From NCBI GenBank assembly GCA_004431415.1, contig QPMI01000402.1:1-64000 (forward strand): DNA of 64,000 bases. The letters are read 5' to 3'. Source of the DNA: Cyanophora paradoxa. Lineage: Eukaryota; Glaucocystophyceae; Cyanophorales; Cyanophoraceae. The notes beneath the pieces were generated by a model. The model saw only the letters and a list, made by a program, of their open reading frames with translations, ran no database searches and was not told the origin of the DNA. This document shows, piece after piece, positions 11,201 through 21,370 of this stretch; the first letter of the stretch is position 1; every line of letters starts with the position of its first letter. Made by a program: the position numbers and the translations under genes.

Positions 11201-12866
11201 ATGCGGATCCAGGACGGCTCCGAGGAGGGCGCGCTCACCCACAAGACGGCGGTGCGGGGGGCCTCCCGCCGCGCCGCGCCGGGACGCGCGCCGCCGACGC
11301 CCCCATCCGCAGAAGCGGCACGGCGCCGTGATCGTCCCGGTCGCCCAGCAGCTCCAGGTGCGCGCCCCGCCCCGCCCCGCGCGCGCTCCGTCGACCGCTG
11401 CCGCGCGGCGCGTCAGGAGCCGCTAACAGAGTACGTGGAGAGCTTCCGGCGTCACCTGTTGAGCGAGGGCGCCAAGGACCAGGGGTACATCTTCTTCACC
11501 TCCGGCGGCGATGCGTTTCGCCGCGGGTCCTGGACCCTGTTCGCGAAACAGGTGAGGCGAGGCGCGCCGCCGGCGCGGGGCGGGGCTCACCCGGCGCAGG
11601 CCATGAGCCGCTGGACGGGCGTCGCCGTGCCGCCGCGGACGATGCGCGCCGTCGTGACGACCTGGGTGCGCGATCAGGCGGCCCAGGGGCGGATCGAGGG
11701 CGACGTCTGCACCAGCATCATCGAGGGGACGGCGCGCCTCCTCCAGCACACCCCGCGGACGGCGACGATGCACTACGATTGCAATAAGACGCAGCGCGAG
11801 GTGCGCCGCCCCCGCCCCGCACCCCCGGCCCCGCGCGCTCACCGGGCAAGAGGCGTGCGTGGCGCTGGCCTGGCTCGAGCGCGCCGCCGGCGAACTCGAG
11901 AAGCCGACGGTTGCCGCGCTCGAGGGGCCGGAGGGGCGGTCTTCGTCGGACGGGGACGGGGAGGAGGGGGAAGGCGAGCCCGGCGCCGCCGCCGGCGCCG
12001 CCGCCGCCGCCGCCTCGGACGACGGGGAGGAGGGCGGGAGCTCGGAGAGCGAGGACGGCGGGAGCTCGGAGGAGCTGAAGGAGGGCCTGCGCGTCGAGCG
12101 CGAGCTCGCCCGCGCCGAGGGGCGCTGGTGTCCCGAGTGCCGACGCATCTTCGGGACCCCCAGAGGCATCTCCCGCCATCGTTGCTCGCCGCGCACGCCC
12201 AAGGCGCGCGGTCGGAGCGACGACGACGACGAGGAGGATGAGGAGGAAGAGGAGGAGGAGGATCCGACGCCCAAGGCCCCGCGCCGCGAGCGCGGCCGCG
12301 GCGGGCGGGACGTGGCGGTCCGGGACCCGCCGGCGGAAGACGAGGGCGAGGGGTTGGACGAGGCTCCGAAGCGGGGTCGCCCCCGCGCGGCCGCCGGCCG
12401 CCGGCGCCCGCGCGAGCGGGAGGAGATGGCGCCTCCGCCGGCCCCCTGGCACATACGCCTGATCACGCCGAGCCCCATGCCTGCGCGGAGCGTCGTGGCG
12501 GCGATGGTGACTCGGCGGGGCGACCTCTTACCCACGACGGTCTTTGCGAGGCTCACGGCGACGGTGGGGCTCGCCTCGGGCCAGCAGGAGAACCGCCTCG
12601 TCGTTCTGCGCAGGTTCGGCACGCTCTGGACGCCCTCGAACGAGGGCGGGCCGGACGATTACACCTACCCGCGCGCGGCGGTGCCCGTCGAGTACCGCGC
12701 GACGAACGGGGCGATCGACGTGACGACGTCTGCCGAGGAGGTCATGCAGCGGCTCGGCGCGGCCGCCCGCGAGGCCCCGCCGGCGGCGCACCCGCCGGGA
12801 GGGCGCGGGAGCGCCACCGGCCGCCGCCGCGGCCGCCCGCCCAAGAACCTGAGGCGAGGGGCGTGA
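8258..12866 (+). CDS. C48 cysteine protease - tyrosine recombinase fusion, multi-exon
   Basis: Exons join in frame across GT-AG introns at 9212-9272, 9554-9615, 9750-9805, 9966-10030, 10648-10714, 10863-10930, 11252-11312, 11358-11416, 11552-11599 and 11801-11852. Residues 1-310 are unrecognised. A Ulp1/adenain-like C48 domain follows: entry motif EWLTDTMLANVMTLLL, His in GHWVTLAL, Asp in YFDSLG, Gln and Cys in LQTDGHSCG then IWALWF. After a Ser/Glu-rich linker comes a tyrosine recombinase: SAM-like SYASTLINLAAFV, first Arg in SPARPGLLQHL, second Arg in PPRTMRAVV, His in LLQHTPRT and nucleophile Tyr in MHYDCN. The tail has an acidic stretch, a Cys-Cys-His-Cys finger (CPECRRIF to HRC) and AT-hooks (KRGRPR, RRRGRPP). 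The frame changes once between about 10240 and 10394, by an unplaced intron or an indel. If that is a true break, these are two adjacent genes. Confidence 0.75.
9212..9272 (+). other. Intron with long C tract
   Basis: GTACC at the donor is followed by a tract of more than 20 C, and CGCGTAG forms the acceptor. Removal joins two codon-phase-0 exons inside the C48 entry motif. A long C run beside a donor site is unusual and would be prone to length error in sequencing. Confidence 0.7.
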
Positions 12867-12883
12867 GGAGGGACGGGCGCGGG

Positions 12884-12893
12884 ACGCATAAGA
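12884..12893 (+). promoter_or_regulatory. TATA-like box
   Basis: GCATAAGAAG lies about 60 bases before the ATG at 12947, matching the spacing at other genes in the window. Confidence 0.3.
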
Positions 12894-12946
12894 AGAGGCT
12901 CGAACCGGTCCGCGCCGCGCCGACGACGACGGCGCTGGTGGGGCAG

Positions 12947-13156
12947 ATGGAGGCCGACGGACGCCCGCGCCCGCCCACCCCGCGCCCCCGGCCGCCGGTG
13001 CCCATCGACGCGCCCCCGCCCGTGGCGATCCGCCCGTCGTTTGTCGTGCTCTCCCCCGCCGGCCCGCCGCCGAAGCGCGGGAAGCGGGCCGCGGCGGCAG
13101 ACCTGCGCGTGCAGGAAACCGGCCCCTTTCAGGTCGCGTCGAATGCGAAAGAGTAA
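12947..13156 (+). CDS. Small Pro-rich basic protein
   Basis: 69 residues, Pro-rich in the first half with a KRGKR basic patch near the middle. A TATA-like box precedes it at 12884. It starts 80 bases after the stop of the recombinase gene on the same strand. It could instead be a further exon of that gene, since GTGAGG at the stop resembles a donor and GGGGCAG before the ATG resembles an acceptor, but that splice puts the following bases out of frame. No function recognised. Confidence 0.35.
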   Translation: MEADGRPRPPTPRPRPPVPIDAPPPVAIRPSFVVLSPAGPPPKRGKRAAAADLRVQETGPFQVASNAKE

Positions 13157-14880
13157 GCGTTCGCACCTTCCAGCGGGCAGAGGGGCGGCGGGGCGGGGCG
13201 GGCCCGGGGCGAGGGCTCCTTGCAGCGCCTGGGACGAGGGAGCGGCGGGGCGGTTCGGCGGCGCGGCGGGCGGCCTTTGCTGTCCGGCGCGACGGCGGGC
13301 GATCTGCGCACGCGCCGGCCGGGCCGGGTGCGAGCGCGGGCCGCGAGTCAGGAAGGCGTCGAGCGAGCGCCCACGGGAGGCGGCGCCTCGCACCCGTGCC
13401 GCGTCCGCCGTCTAGACGATGTCCAATCGTACGCCTGGCGTCCCGCCCCGTCGGCTCGTCGTGAACCCGCCGCCGAGGCTGCGTGCACGTGGGGCCAATT
13501 ACAAGCGCGAGGGCGGCGGGGAATCCGGTGTCCCCGAGCAGGTCCGCACCGATCCAAGCGACCGTGGATCGCACGGTCGATTGCGGCAGCGATCGAACGG
13601 GATGGTGTGGCGGGCGCAAACCTGCGATCGCAGGCGGCTAGCTAGCGGCGAAGCGTGCGGTGGATCGCGTGCGAGAGCATGCCGACGGCCGAATCGGTAG
13701 GCGCGCCGCCGCGGCGGGTCCTGCCGGTGAGAAATGGAATACGTGGTACCCCCGGTGCGCCAAACGTCGGCAAACGAGGCCTTTCAAGGTCGCACGCTCG
13801 CCGGCTAGCAGCGTTCAGGCATTGTCAGAGGGAGTTTGAGGGTGCGTAGAGTCCCTCCCATCGCCTCGGGCCGCAATCCGAGCCGGCGGATCGCAGGCGA
13901 GCCGCTCCCGACCTCGCCGACCGCGCTCCGAGGACATGGAGGCCTCTCAATCCTCTAGCTGGCGACGAAGCCGACGAATCCGGCGAGCCCGGCCCCGCGC
14001 CTCCTCGCATCGCGCCCGTCGCCCGCCCGGCCGTCCCTGCACGCTTCCTGCGGCTTCTTTCGTGCCTCCACGGGTGCTGATCGCCCCGGCCGCTCGCCCC
14101 GACGCGGCGCGGCGAGCGGCCGCTCGCGGTGCGGTGCGGCGCTGTAGCTAGCCCCTCCCTCGGCCCCGCGCCTCTTCGGAGCGAGAAAGATTCTTTCCTC
14201 GGACGATCAGGAGTGCGGAGGACGCGCGGCGGCCCGCGGGTCCACCTTTGGTTCGCGTCTCCCTCGGCTGCGCGAGCCCGCGGCGGTCGCCCTGACGATC
14301 CCGTTGCGCTCCAGGGCATCCTAGAACCCCCTGCGCATCCCCTCGTCGACCGCCGGTCCACCCCGGCCGCGCCTTTGCAGACGGTGCGCGGGGCCCCGCC
14401 CGTTCCTCACACGCCCGCCCCACCAACTCGTCTCCGGCAGGCTTGCGCGGCGCGCACGCGAGCTAGAGCCTATTCCGGATGCGTAGAGGCCCGGGAAGAC
14501 GCAGCCCGCCCGCGTCGCGGCCCTCCCGGCGCGGCCGTTCATCCGTGCCCGCCGCGATCAAGGTCCGCGCGAGTCTCTCCGCCCCGCCTGCCCCGCAACG
14601 ACCCACGCTCCGCGCAGCCCGCCCTCGGGGCGACGATCGGTATGAAGGCGGCCGTCGCGGCGCGCGCCCCGGGCGAGACAGGCGCCGTGGGGATCTAGAG
14701 GACGGCCCGGGCAGTCCATCCATCCCCTCCATCTAGCGAGCGGTGGTGTGATCATGCAATGGATCGCGCCGCGGCAAGCGGGCGGGCGGCTTTCGACGGG
14801 GTTTCCGAGCGGGCGGCACGGGGCTGAATTCTCAGGATCCTAAAATCGAAGCCTAGAGGGCGTGCAAGCGCGGGCGCCGC
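13157..14880. other. GC-rich stretch without a recognised gene
   Basis: Many short open frames on both strands, none with a motif or consistent coding bias that I can see. Recurrent CTAGC, GCTAGC and CGATCG words are scattered through it, reminiscent of the palindromic style of 20232-23280. Confidence 0.4.
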
Positions 14881-17800
14881 CTACGCGTCGTCGGGGGCGT
14901 TCTCCACCGACTCTAGCTCGGACGGCGCGGCTGCATTGACGCCCGAGGCTTGCTGGGCCGAGCCGGTCGGGTCCTTTGGCTTCCCGGCGCGGGCCTCCGC
15001 GCGCAGCTTGTCCTCCTTCTCTTTCCTGAACCGCTCGAGCATATTTTTCTCTTCTTGGTCCACGAGGACCTGCGCGGTGCTGGCGTAAGCACGCGGCTGT
15101 CGTCTACGCCAAAAATGCACGCCAAGCGAGTGCACCATGGTGCCGGACGGACCCGGGGCGCCCCCGCGATCGCCGGCATCTGCGTCGGTCCTGTTGTAAA
15201 CTGTGGCGGGGCGGGGGTGGTGGGGAAAGGGCGCACCCTCTTTGGGCTGGGGGTCGGCAGCCGCGTCTTGGGCCCTGTGCGTGCGCGCCGGCTCGTGAGG
15301 GGCGGGGCGGGGCGGGGAGGGGCAGGGCGGGGCCTGGGGTGGGCCGGGCCGGGGCGGGGCGGGGCGGAGGCCGGGGCGGGCGGGGCGGGGCGGGCCGGGG
15401 CGGAACGGGGGCGGGGGCGTGCACGCGGGCGACGCACTGGGAGTCGCTGCCGGCAGGCGCGCCACGGGGCGATGCCGCCGGCGAGCCTTGGCTGGCCGCA
15501 GACGCCGGCCCCGACGCCGCGCTCGCCGCCGGCCTGCGCGATGCGGGCGGGATCGGAAAGTCGAACGAGCGCGGGTCGGGCGCGGGGCGGACGTGGACGG
15601 GGCGTCGCGTTCGATCTCCGCCGCCTCCGCGCTCGCCCCTTGTACCTTCCGCGGGGATCGCTTTCGGGGCGGCTTCTCCCCCTCGTCGCCCGCGGGCCTC
15701 TTTTTTGAACTGCCGGCGCCGCTGCGGCCAGCGTTGGAGGGGTAGGGAGATGCCGGGGGAGGGATCAATGGAGACGGACCTGGCGCTCGGAGCGGCGGCC
15801 GGGGGCTTGGCGGTGCGGGTTGGCGGGGGCGGGGGCGGCATACTCCTGGGCAAGGTTGATTCGAGCGCGAGGTGGGGCGCGGCGACGCGGGGCGGCTTCG
15901 CACCGGCCGGTCGGTTTTCCCGCCCCCTTGCCCTTCTTCTTGACCTCCTCCTCCTCCTCCGCCTCCTCCGCCGGTTCCGCCGCCGCCTCCTCCGCCTCCT
16001 CCTCCTCACCACCTAGTTATCGACGAAGGGCGAGTAAAGAGGCCGCGGAGTGGGGAGGGAAAGGAAAGAATGGTAAACGGCCACGTTTACCTGCACCGCC
16101 GTCGTCGTTCTCCTCATCTCTTTCGAGCTCTTCGGCTACCCGGTAGGCCTCCAGGCTGTATGAGAACGATGGTAAATACAAGCTGACGGGACTTGCGCTG
16201 GGGGTGCGCACAAGGTCTCGCCGAGCTTCCTTGCTCTTGAATCTTGTGGAACCTTTTGTAAGATTCCTGCCCACTGATGACGCAAGGGTGGGGTCAAACC
16301 GATGATGAGAGTGATAACACGGCGGGTTCCAACGGGGACGCACGGGTGGATGGCGGGCCAGCCGAGGTGGTCGCCGATGAGGATGAAGAGGGAGACGAGG
16401 CCTTTGCGACCGTCCCCACTGATCCTGTCGATCGAGGGGAACTTTGCGTGGACCGTCGGGAGGTGGTTCGTGATTCTCTCGATCAGTTCCGCGCTTTTAA
16501 AACCCCTGAGGAAGGTCTTCGTCTCGAACGACTCCTTTCTGCTCGGGCGAGGCCTGTTGGTAAACGCAAGTTGAGGATCGATAATGAAACAGGACGCACA
16601 ACGTGGCTTCGTCCACGATGTCGGAGCGTTTGAGCTTGATCCCGATGTCCTCCAGCGATTCCTGGCGCCCTTGCGATCCCGAAGATGCCTGTGCTTTGCC
16701 GCCGCGGCCTCTGGATCGGCTCTCACGTGAGAATGCGGCGAGAACCGGGGGCGGGCGGGTTCGCACCCCGCCGCCGGCTTCGAGCCGGAAGCACCGCCCA
16801 TGTCCCGCCCTCGCGACGTCGACCGGCCGCTGTCGCCGTCGCCGCCCGCCTTTCGTTTCGCAGCCCTGCGCGCCCGGTTAGCAAACGTGGAGAAAGGTGC
16901 ATACGCTGGGTCCGGGCGCCGACTTCAACTCCTCCTTCGATTGCGAGGGCGTGGGTCGCCGTGGGCGCTTGGTGGGGGGGGCTTCTCGTCGTCCTCCTCC
17001 TTCTTCTCGTCCTTCTCCTCCTCCTCATTGTCCTCGCTCTCGTCTTCGTCTTCGTCCTTGGAGAACTTGGACGGGTGCGGATCGCTGCGCGCCGGGTGCT
17101 CTCGGCTCGCGCGTGGGAAAGAGGGGAAAAGGAAATGAGGCACCACTTGGAGATGTCGTAGCCGAGCCGCTTGTATGCATTCGCGAGCGTGGCGCGGAGG
17201 GCGGACAGATCGTCGCCCTCAACGTACGGCTCGTCGATCTTATCAAGGCACCGCGTGACCGCCTTCGTGTCCTTGAAGTCGTACTTCCCGGCCTCCGGCC
17301 TGCGCGGCGGTTCGAATGAGACGGCTGCGGTTTGCCAGGAACCCGGGCGCGTACTTGGGAGCCGATGCCGGAGCCGCCGCGCGCGCGGCGGCGCCGGCGG
17401 CCGCCCGCGGTGCCGGGGTCTCCTGCCGCTTGCCATCTCCGGTCGCGCCGCCGCCGCCAGGGGTTGATGGCTTGGGAGTGGGAGCCGATGGGGCCGCCCG
17501 GGCTGGGGCGGGAACGGGCGCGGCATTTACGGCGCGTCCGCCGGCCGGCGCCGACGCTTCGCCCACCGGGTCCCGCCGCCGGGGGGCTTCGCCGGCCTTG
17601 GGCTTGACGACCGAGGCAATGTCCGCGAGCTCGGGGACCGCCGTCGCGTCTCCCACCGTGTGGGGGGGATCAAAGAACTCCAATTCGGGAACTTTAATGG
17701 GAACGGCGGTCGCATGGTAGCTCTTCGCGAGCGGGCATTGCTGGTAAACGGCCGCATGCTCGGACATGGTCGACTCGCACCCCGGGCAGAGAACGTTCCG

Positions 17801-18254
17801 GGATCCGGCGCAATCCACAGCGCCGGCACGGAGGCGACGACGTGCGATCCTTTCGGGCAGCGACTGAAGAGGCTGTTTACGGCGGGGTCGGCGAGCGCTG
17901 CGCATTCTGATAGCACCCGTCAGCAACCGGCCGCGCGGGCCCGGACGGGCCGACGCACGCGCTCCAAGTTGCGCCCTGATCATACTCGACAAGGCAATGA
18001 TCTGGGCCGGCTTGAGCTGCTCCACGGTTCCCTGCGGTCATGGCGCGGAAGTGCGGGTCGGCGTTTCGCGCGCGGCCATCACGGAGGCGCGCGGCGTCGC
18101 TCACCTTCAGCTTCGTGGGTTCGAATTGCCTGTAGAGCTCATCGAAGCGAGCGCGTAGTGGCTCCGGGGGCAAGCCGGCGACGTCTGCTCCACCGAGGGC
18201 ACGCGGATCGCCGAGATCCAATCCCCAGCGCCGGCTGTGGCCGTTCCCTTCCAT
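14881..18254 (-). CDS. Long multi-exon acidic, low-complexity protein
   Basis: The start ATG at 18254 (MEGNGHSRRWGLDLGDP) faces the divergent gene at 18346. Supported GT-AG introns, read on the minus strand, are 18032-18104, 17873-17946, 17085-17143, 16539-16599, 16183-16274, 16013-16090, 15846-15903, 15722-15779, 15275-15424 and 15180-15236. Recognisable exons carry FDELYRQFEPTKLK, a Cys/His patch (CPGCESTM, then CPLAKSYH), RCLDKIDEPYVEGDDLSAL, long Asp/Glu runs near 16950-17080 and 15960-16010, IERITNHLPTVHAKFPSID, and a charged C-terminal helix MLERFRKEKEDKLRAEA. Junctions near 17300-17800 and 15430-15640 are not resolved. Acidic tracts alternating with Lys-rich patches suggest a chromatin or RNA-binding role, but no domain was identified. 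It may be two genes. Confidence 0.5.
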
Positions 18255-18345
18255 CCGCCCTGCGAGCTGCGGCCTGGTCGAAGGGGGGGTACGCGTAAAC
18301 GGCCTGCGCGTCCCAACGCCGCGGGGCGCCGGCGGGCGCCCCGGC
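18255..18345. promoter_or_regulatory. Divergent intergenic promoter region
   Basis: Ninety-one bases separate the minus-strand ATG at 18254 and the plus-strand ATG at 18346. It contains GCGTAAACGGCC, a copy of the abundant GTAAAC word, and no clear TATA box, so assignment rests on position only. Confidence 0.35.
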
Positions 18346-20011
18346 ATGCAGCGACCCACCCAGACGGCCGCCATTCTAGCCGCCGAGGCCGCGGTGCGCG
18401 CCCGGATCATCCGCGAGAGCGACCCGACGAACAAGCTCGGCGAGCTTTCGGCCCGCCTGTTACTGGAGGCATCACAGCTGCCGATCCAGTACCGTAGCTG
18501 CGCCGCGCGGGGATGCTGGGCGTCCACGGGGTGCCGGACGCCGCTGTGCACGGACCACCTCGAACGAGCCTCGGTGCGGGCCGCGCGGCGAGCGGCCGGC
18601 ACCTCCCGCGCGGCTGATTGTTGCGTAGCTACGAGTCGGGCCCTCCAGGGCGGTCCCGGGCGCCCTGGGCCTGTTCGCGGTTGCTTCGCCGGCCGCGCGG
18701 GCGCGGGCCGCCCTCCTCGGCCCGGCGTACCGCGCCCTCGTCTTTCACCCAAAGCTCCGGAAGCGCATCTGCCCGTACGACGGGTGCGCCGCGCCGCCCT
18801 TGGACCCTCGCTTTCGCCGGACGACGTCGACGCGCGCGCGCAGGCGGAAGATCGTCTGCCCGACGCACCAGTGGGCCCAGCTCCAGAAGACCGGGCGGTG
18901 GACGTGCGCTTTCCCTCGCCGCCGGCGCCGGCGCCGCGCGCGCCGCTCACGGGCGGGGGCGGGCCCGTTTACGCAGGTTCGTGTTCCAGATCAACTCGAG
19001 CTGCCTCATCGACGCCTCCCTCCCGATCTTTACGGGCCGCTGGGCGAACAACGGCTATCCGTTTGCGCGGAACAACGCCACGATCGCCGGAGACGGCAAC
19101 ACGCAGACGGCCTGGCTGCACGCCACAAAGTGCATCTACGACGACGACGAGGTGCGCCCCGCGCGCCCAACCCCCCCCCCCCGCGGCGCGCCGCCGCCGC
19201 CGACGAACGCGCCCGCCCGCGCGCAGATCCTCGTCTCATACGGTACGTGCCGCGCCCGCCCGTCTCCCCCGGCGCGACCCCGCGGCCGACCCCGCCCGTC
19301 GTGCAGGCGACGGCTTCTTCGATAAGCTGCTGGGCCAGCTCAAGGCGGGCGTCTTCGCCGAGTGCGACTGGCCCGGGCAGGTGCGCCTGTCGGAGCGGGA
19401 CGAGCGGATGTCGAAGCGCCCCCGGGGCGAGCTGGACGGCCTGGCGGTGCTCGGGTGCGCCGCGGGCGCCTGGACCCCAGGACCGCTGGTGGGAGCGCGC
19501 GGAGGCGGCGGCGGCCGCCCTCAAGTTCGTGGCGCGGGTGGTCGGCATCCTGGAGGACGAGGACGACGGCTGCGGCGGCGGCTCGGCCGAGCCGGCGATC
19601 CTCTGGCCGCGCTGCCCGTTTGCGGCGCGCTTCGGATCGTGCGGCGCGCCGGCGGCGGCGCCCGCCCCGCCCCGCGCACCCCGAGCCCCGCGGCGGGGAG
19701 CGGCGCGACCCCGTCCGGGTGCCGTCGACGACGCCGGCGCCGGCGCGGCCCGCGGCGGCCTTCTGGCCGCCCTGCCCCTTTGCAGCGCTCTGCGGGGCGG
19801 GCGGCGCGCGCGCGGGGCGGGGGCGCCCGCTCCCGCCCGCCCCGTCGGGGCGGGTCCGGAGGAGGCTTCTCCGGCGCCGGCGCCGGCGGCGCGATCCCCG
19901 GCGGCCCTCTGGCCGTCCTGCCCTTTGCCGCGCGCCTCGGGCGGCCGCGGGCGGGGCGTTTACGCGTGCGAGGACGCCGCTCTGCCAGGGGCAAAGCGGG
20001 CGCGCTCGTAA
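18346..20011 (+). CDS. Likely SET-domain protein with Cys-rich N-terminus, multi-exon
   Basis: The first exon (MQRPTQTAAILAAEAAVR) holds paired cysteines (CAARGCW, CRTPLCTDH). A later one, in another frame whose junction I cannot fix, has ICPYDGCAAPP and IVCPTHQW. Introns at 18904-18976, 19152-19226 and 19243-19306 keep phase and assemble a segment with VFQINSSCLIDAS, RWANNGYPFARNNATI and, across two introns, IYDDDE followed by ILVSYG and DGFF. That order resembles the end of SET methyltransferase domains (R-x-x-N-x-x, then E-I-L-V-x-Y-G). Downstream are three W-P-x-C-P repeats. SET proteins methylate lysines, often on histones. The SET core N-terminal part was not recognised, so the call is tentative. 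Confidence 0.45.
19605..19950 (+). repeat. Three degenerate Trp-Pro-Cys-Pro coding repeats
   Basis: In different frames the sequence encodes LWPRCPFAARFG, FWPPCPFAALCG and LWPSCPLPRASG at intervals of about 140 bases. The DNA copies (CTCTGGCCGCGCTGCCC, TTCTGGCCGCCCTGCCC, CTCTGGCCGTCCTGCCC) are close, so this is a short divergent tandem repeat near the 3' end of the gene. Confidence 0.45.
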
Positions 20012-20827
20012 AGGGCGCCGCGGGCGGGCCCGGCCGCGGCCCGGCGGCGGGGCGGGCCGGGGCAACCGACTCGCCAAGTCGGCGAGCCCGAGGGTCCCGA
20101 GGAGGTTGGGGGTTAAACGTTGGGCTCGCTGTGCATGGCGCGGGTTTTGGGGCTTGGTGTGAGCACTGTGCCACGGTGAGCCAGTGTGAGGTCGCCGGCT
20201 TTAATTTCGATTGCATTGAAAAATATATTTAGTTAATCTGATATCGATGGTACCGCCAGCGCTAGCTATAGCCGCCGGGCAGCAGTACTAGTAGCTCATG
20301 ATCATGACTCAGTGATCAGCAGTCGATGATCATGATCATGAGCTTAGCTGCAGCTATCATAGTATAGCCTATTGGGCGGCGTATCATATAATTATAAATG
20401 AGGATCGGAGCTGGAGTCAATTTAGGACCTACTGATCATCATGGCATGAATCCCGGGCCCGGATGATCCGCATGATCACTGAGTCAGTACGTATACAGCT
20501 AGATATCGATCTAGATCTCCTGCAGCTGTACATGTATACGTATACGTATACGTATCGCGTACGCGTACGTAGTTTGGTGCTTAACGTACCCCGGCTGGGA
20601 CCGCATTAATATCGAAACGCTAAGAAACTGCGGTATGTATCCCTTAGAGCAGCCAAAAGGCTTCAAACCGCATTAATTCGGTACCGCATTAATATCCATG
20701 TAGGGGTCCGGGTCCAAAAACGCATTGATTACTGGCGCATTAATTAAGTACTAGCGTTATACGGTAGTTGACGTCGACGCCACCGGGCCAACTCGTGATC
20801 GACCGTCTCCGAGGCTCGACCGTCACG
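20012..20827. other. Gene-free, palindrome-rich spacer (left part)
   Basis: No open frame of note. Sequence style changes near 20210 to mixed composition full of short palindromes (GATCATGATC, GTATACGTATAC, TTAATTAA). Five copies of CGCATTAAT or CGCATTGAT occur between 20603 and 20745, several preceded by AC or AAA. Confidence 0.5.
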
Positions 20828-21370
20828 GCCGCCGGTAGGGTTGCCGCGCTTAAGTTCAAGTGCACTTAAACTTAAGCGTTTAAGTTAAGTTTAAGTTTTA
20901 GTTTAAGCGGCCTGCTTAAACTTAAGCTTAAACGGGGACACCCCGGTTCGAATCCCGGGGGCAGAACCCCGGAAACCCCCTCAAAACGATGTCAGATGTG
21001 CAGAAAACATGCTGTATGTCATCGCCATCGGCTATAAAACTTCTCTGCATTCATAATGGTCCCAACACTGCCAGTTTCGAGGCTGGGTCTCCCTCAGAAA
21101 GGATTACGTATACCCCCCTTCAGAAGCTTCACTGACTGAAACTTCTGGAAAATCGTGTGTTTAGTGATTAAAATCCGTCAGGAAGGCATTCTAGCATGTC
21201 TGTGGCGCGTTTGAGATTGAATCGGTGTCTGTTTCCTCATCATACTGGGTGCTCTTGTATGGACTTAAGTTTAAGCGCTTAAACGCTTAAGTTTAAGCGC
21301 ACTTTTAGTTTAAGTGGGGGAGGCTTAAACTTAAGCTTAAACCGTTAAACGGCAACCCTAGCCGCCGGGC
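20828..21370. mobile_element. Repeat-bounded insertion with short terminal inverted repeats
   Basis: The outer ends are inverted copies of CCGCCGG(C)TAGGGTTGCCG (left near 20829-20849, right near 21346-21368). Just inside each lies an array of CTTAAAC and GTTTAAG words, about 80 bases, and the two arrays are direct near-copies (both contain TTTTAGTTTAAG, then GCTTAAACTTAAGCTTAAAC). The roughly 330-base core has ordinary composition and no long open frame. The structure resembles a non-autonomous element. I see no transposase and no clear target duplication. Confidence 0.45.
20938..20962 (+). other. tRNA T-arm-like / pol III B-box-like motif
   Basis: CCCCGGTTCGAATCCCGGGG contains the B-box core GGTTCGAATCC flanked by near-pairing arms. 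There is no matching D arm, anticodon arm or acceptor stem, so it is not a tRNA gene. It could mark a SINE-like origin of the surrounding insertion. Confidence 0.3.

Noticed and set aside
20840-20850. Telomere-like TAGGGTT repeat
   Set aside because: Only one unit at each end of the small insertion; no tandem telomeric array.
20938-20962. tRNA gene
   Set aside because: Only a T-arm-like segment is present; other arms and the acceptor stem are missing and the T stem has a mismatch.
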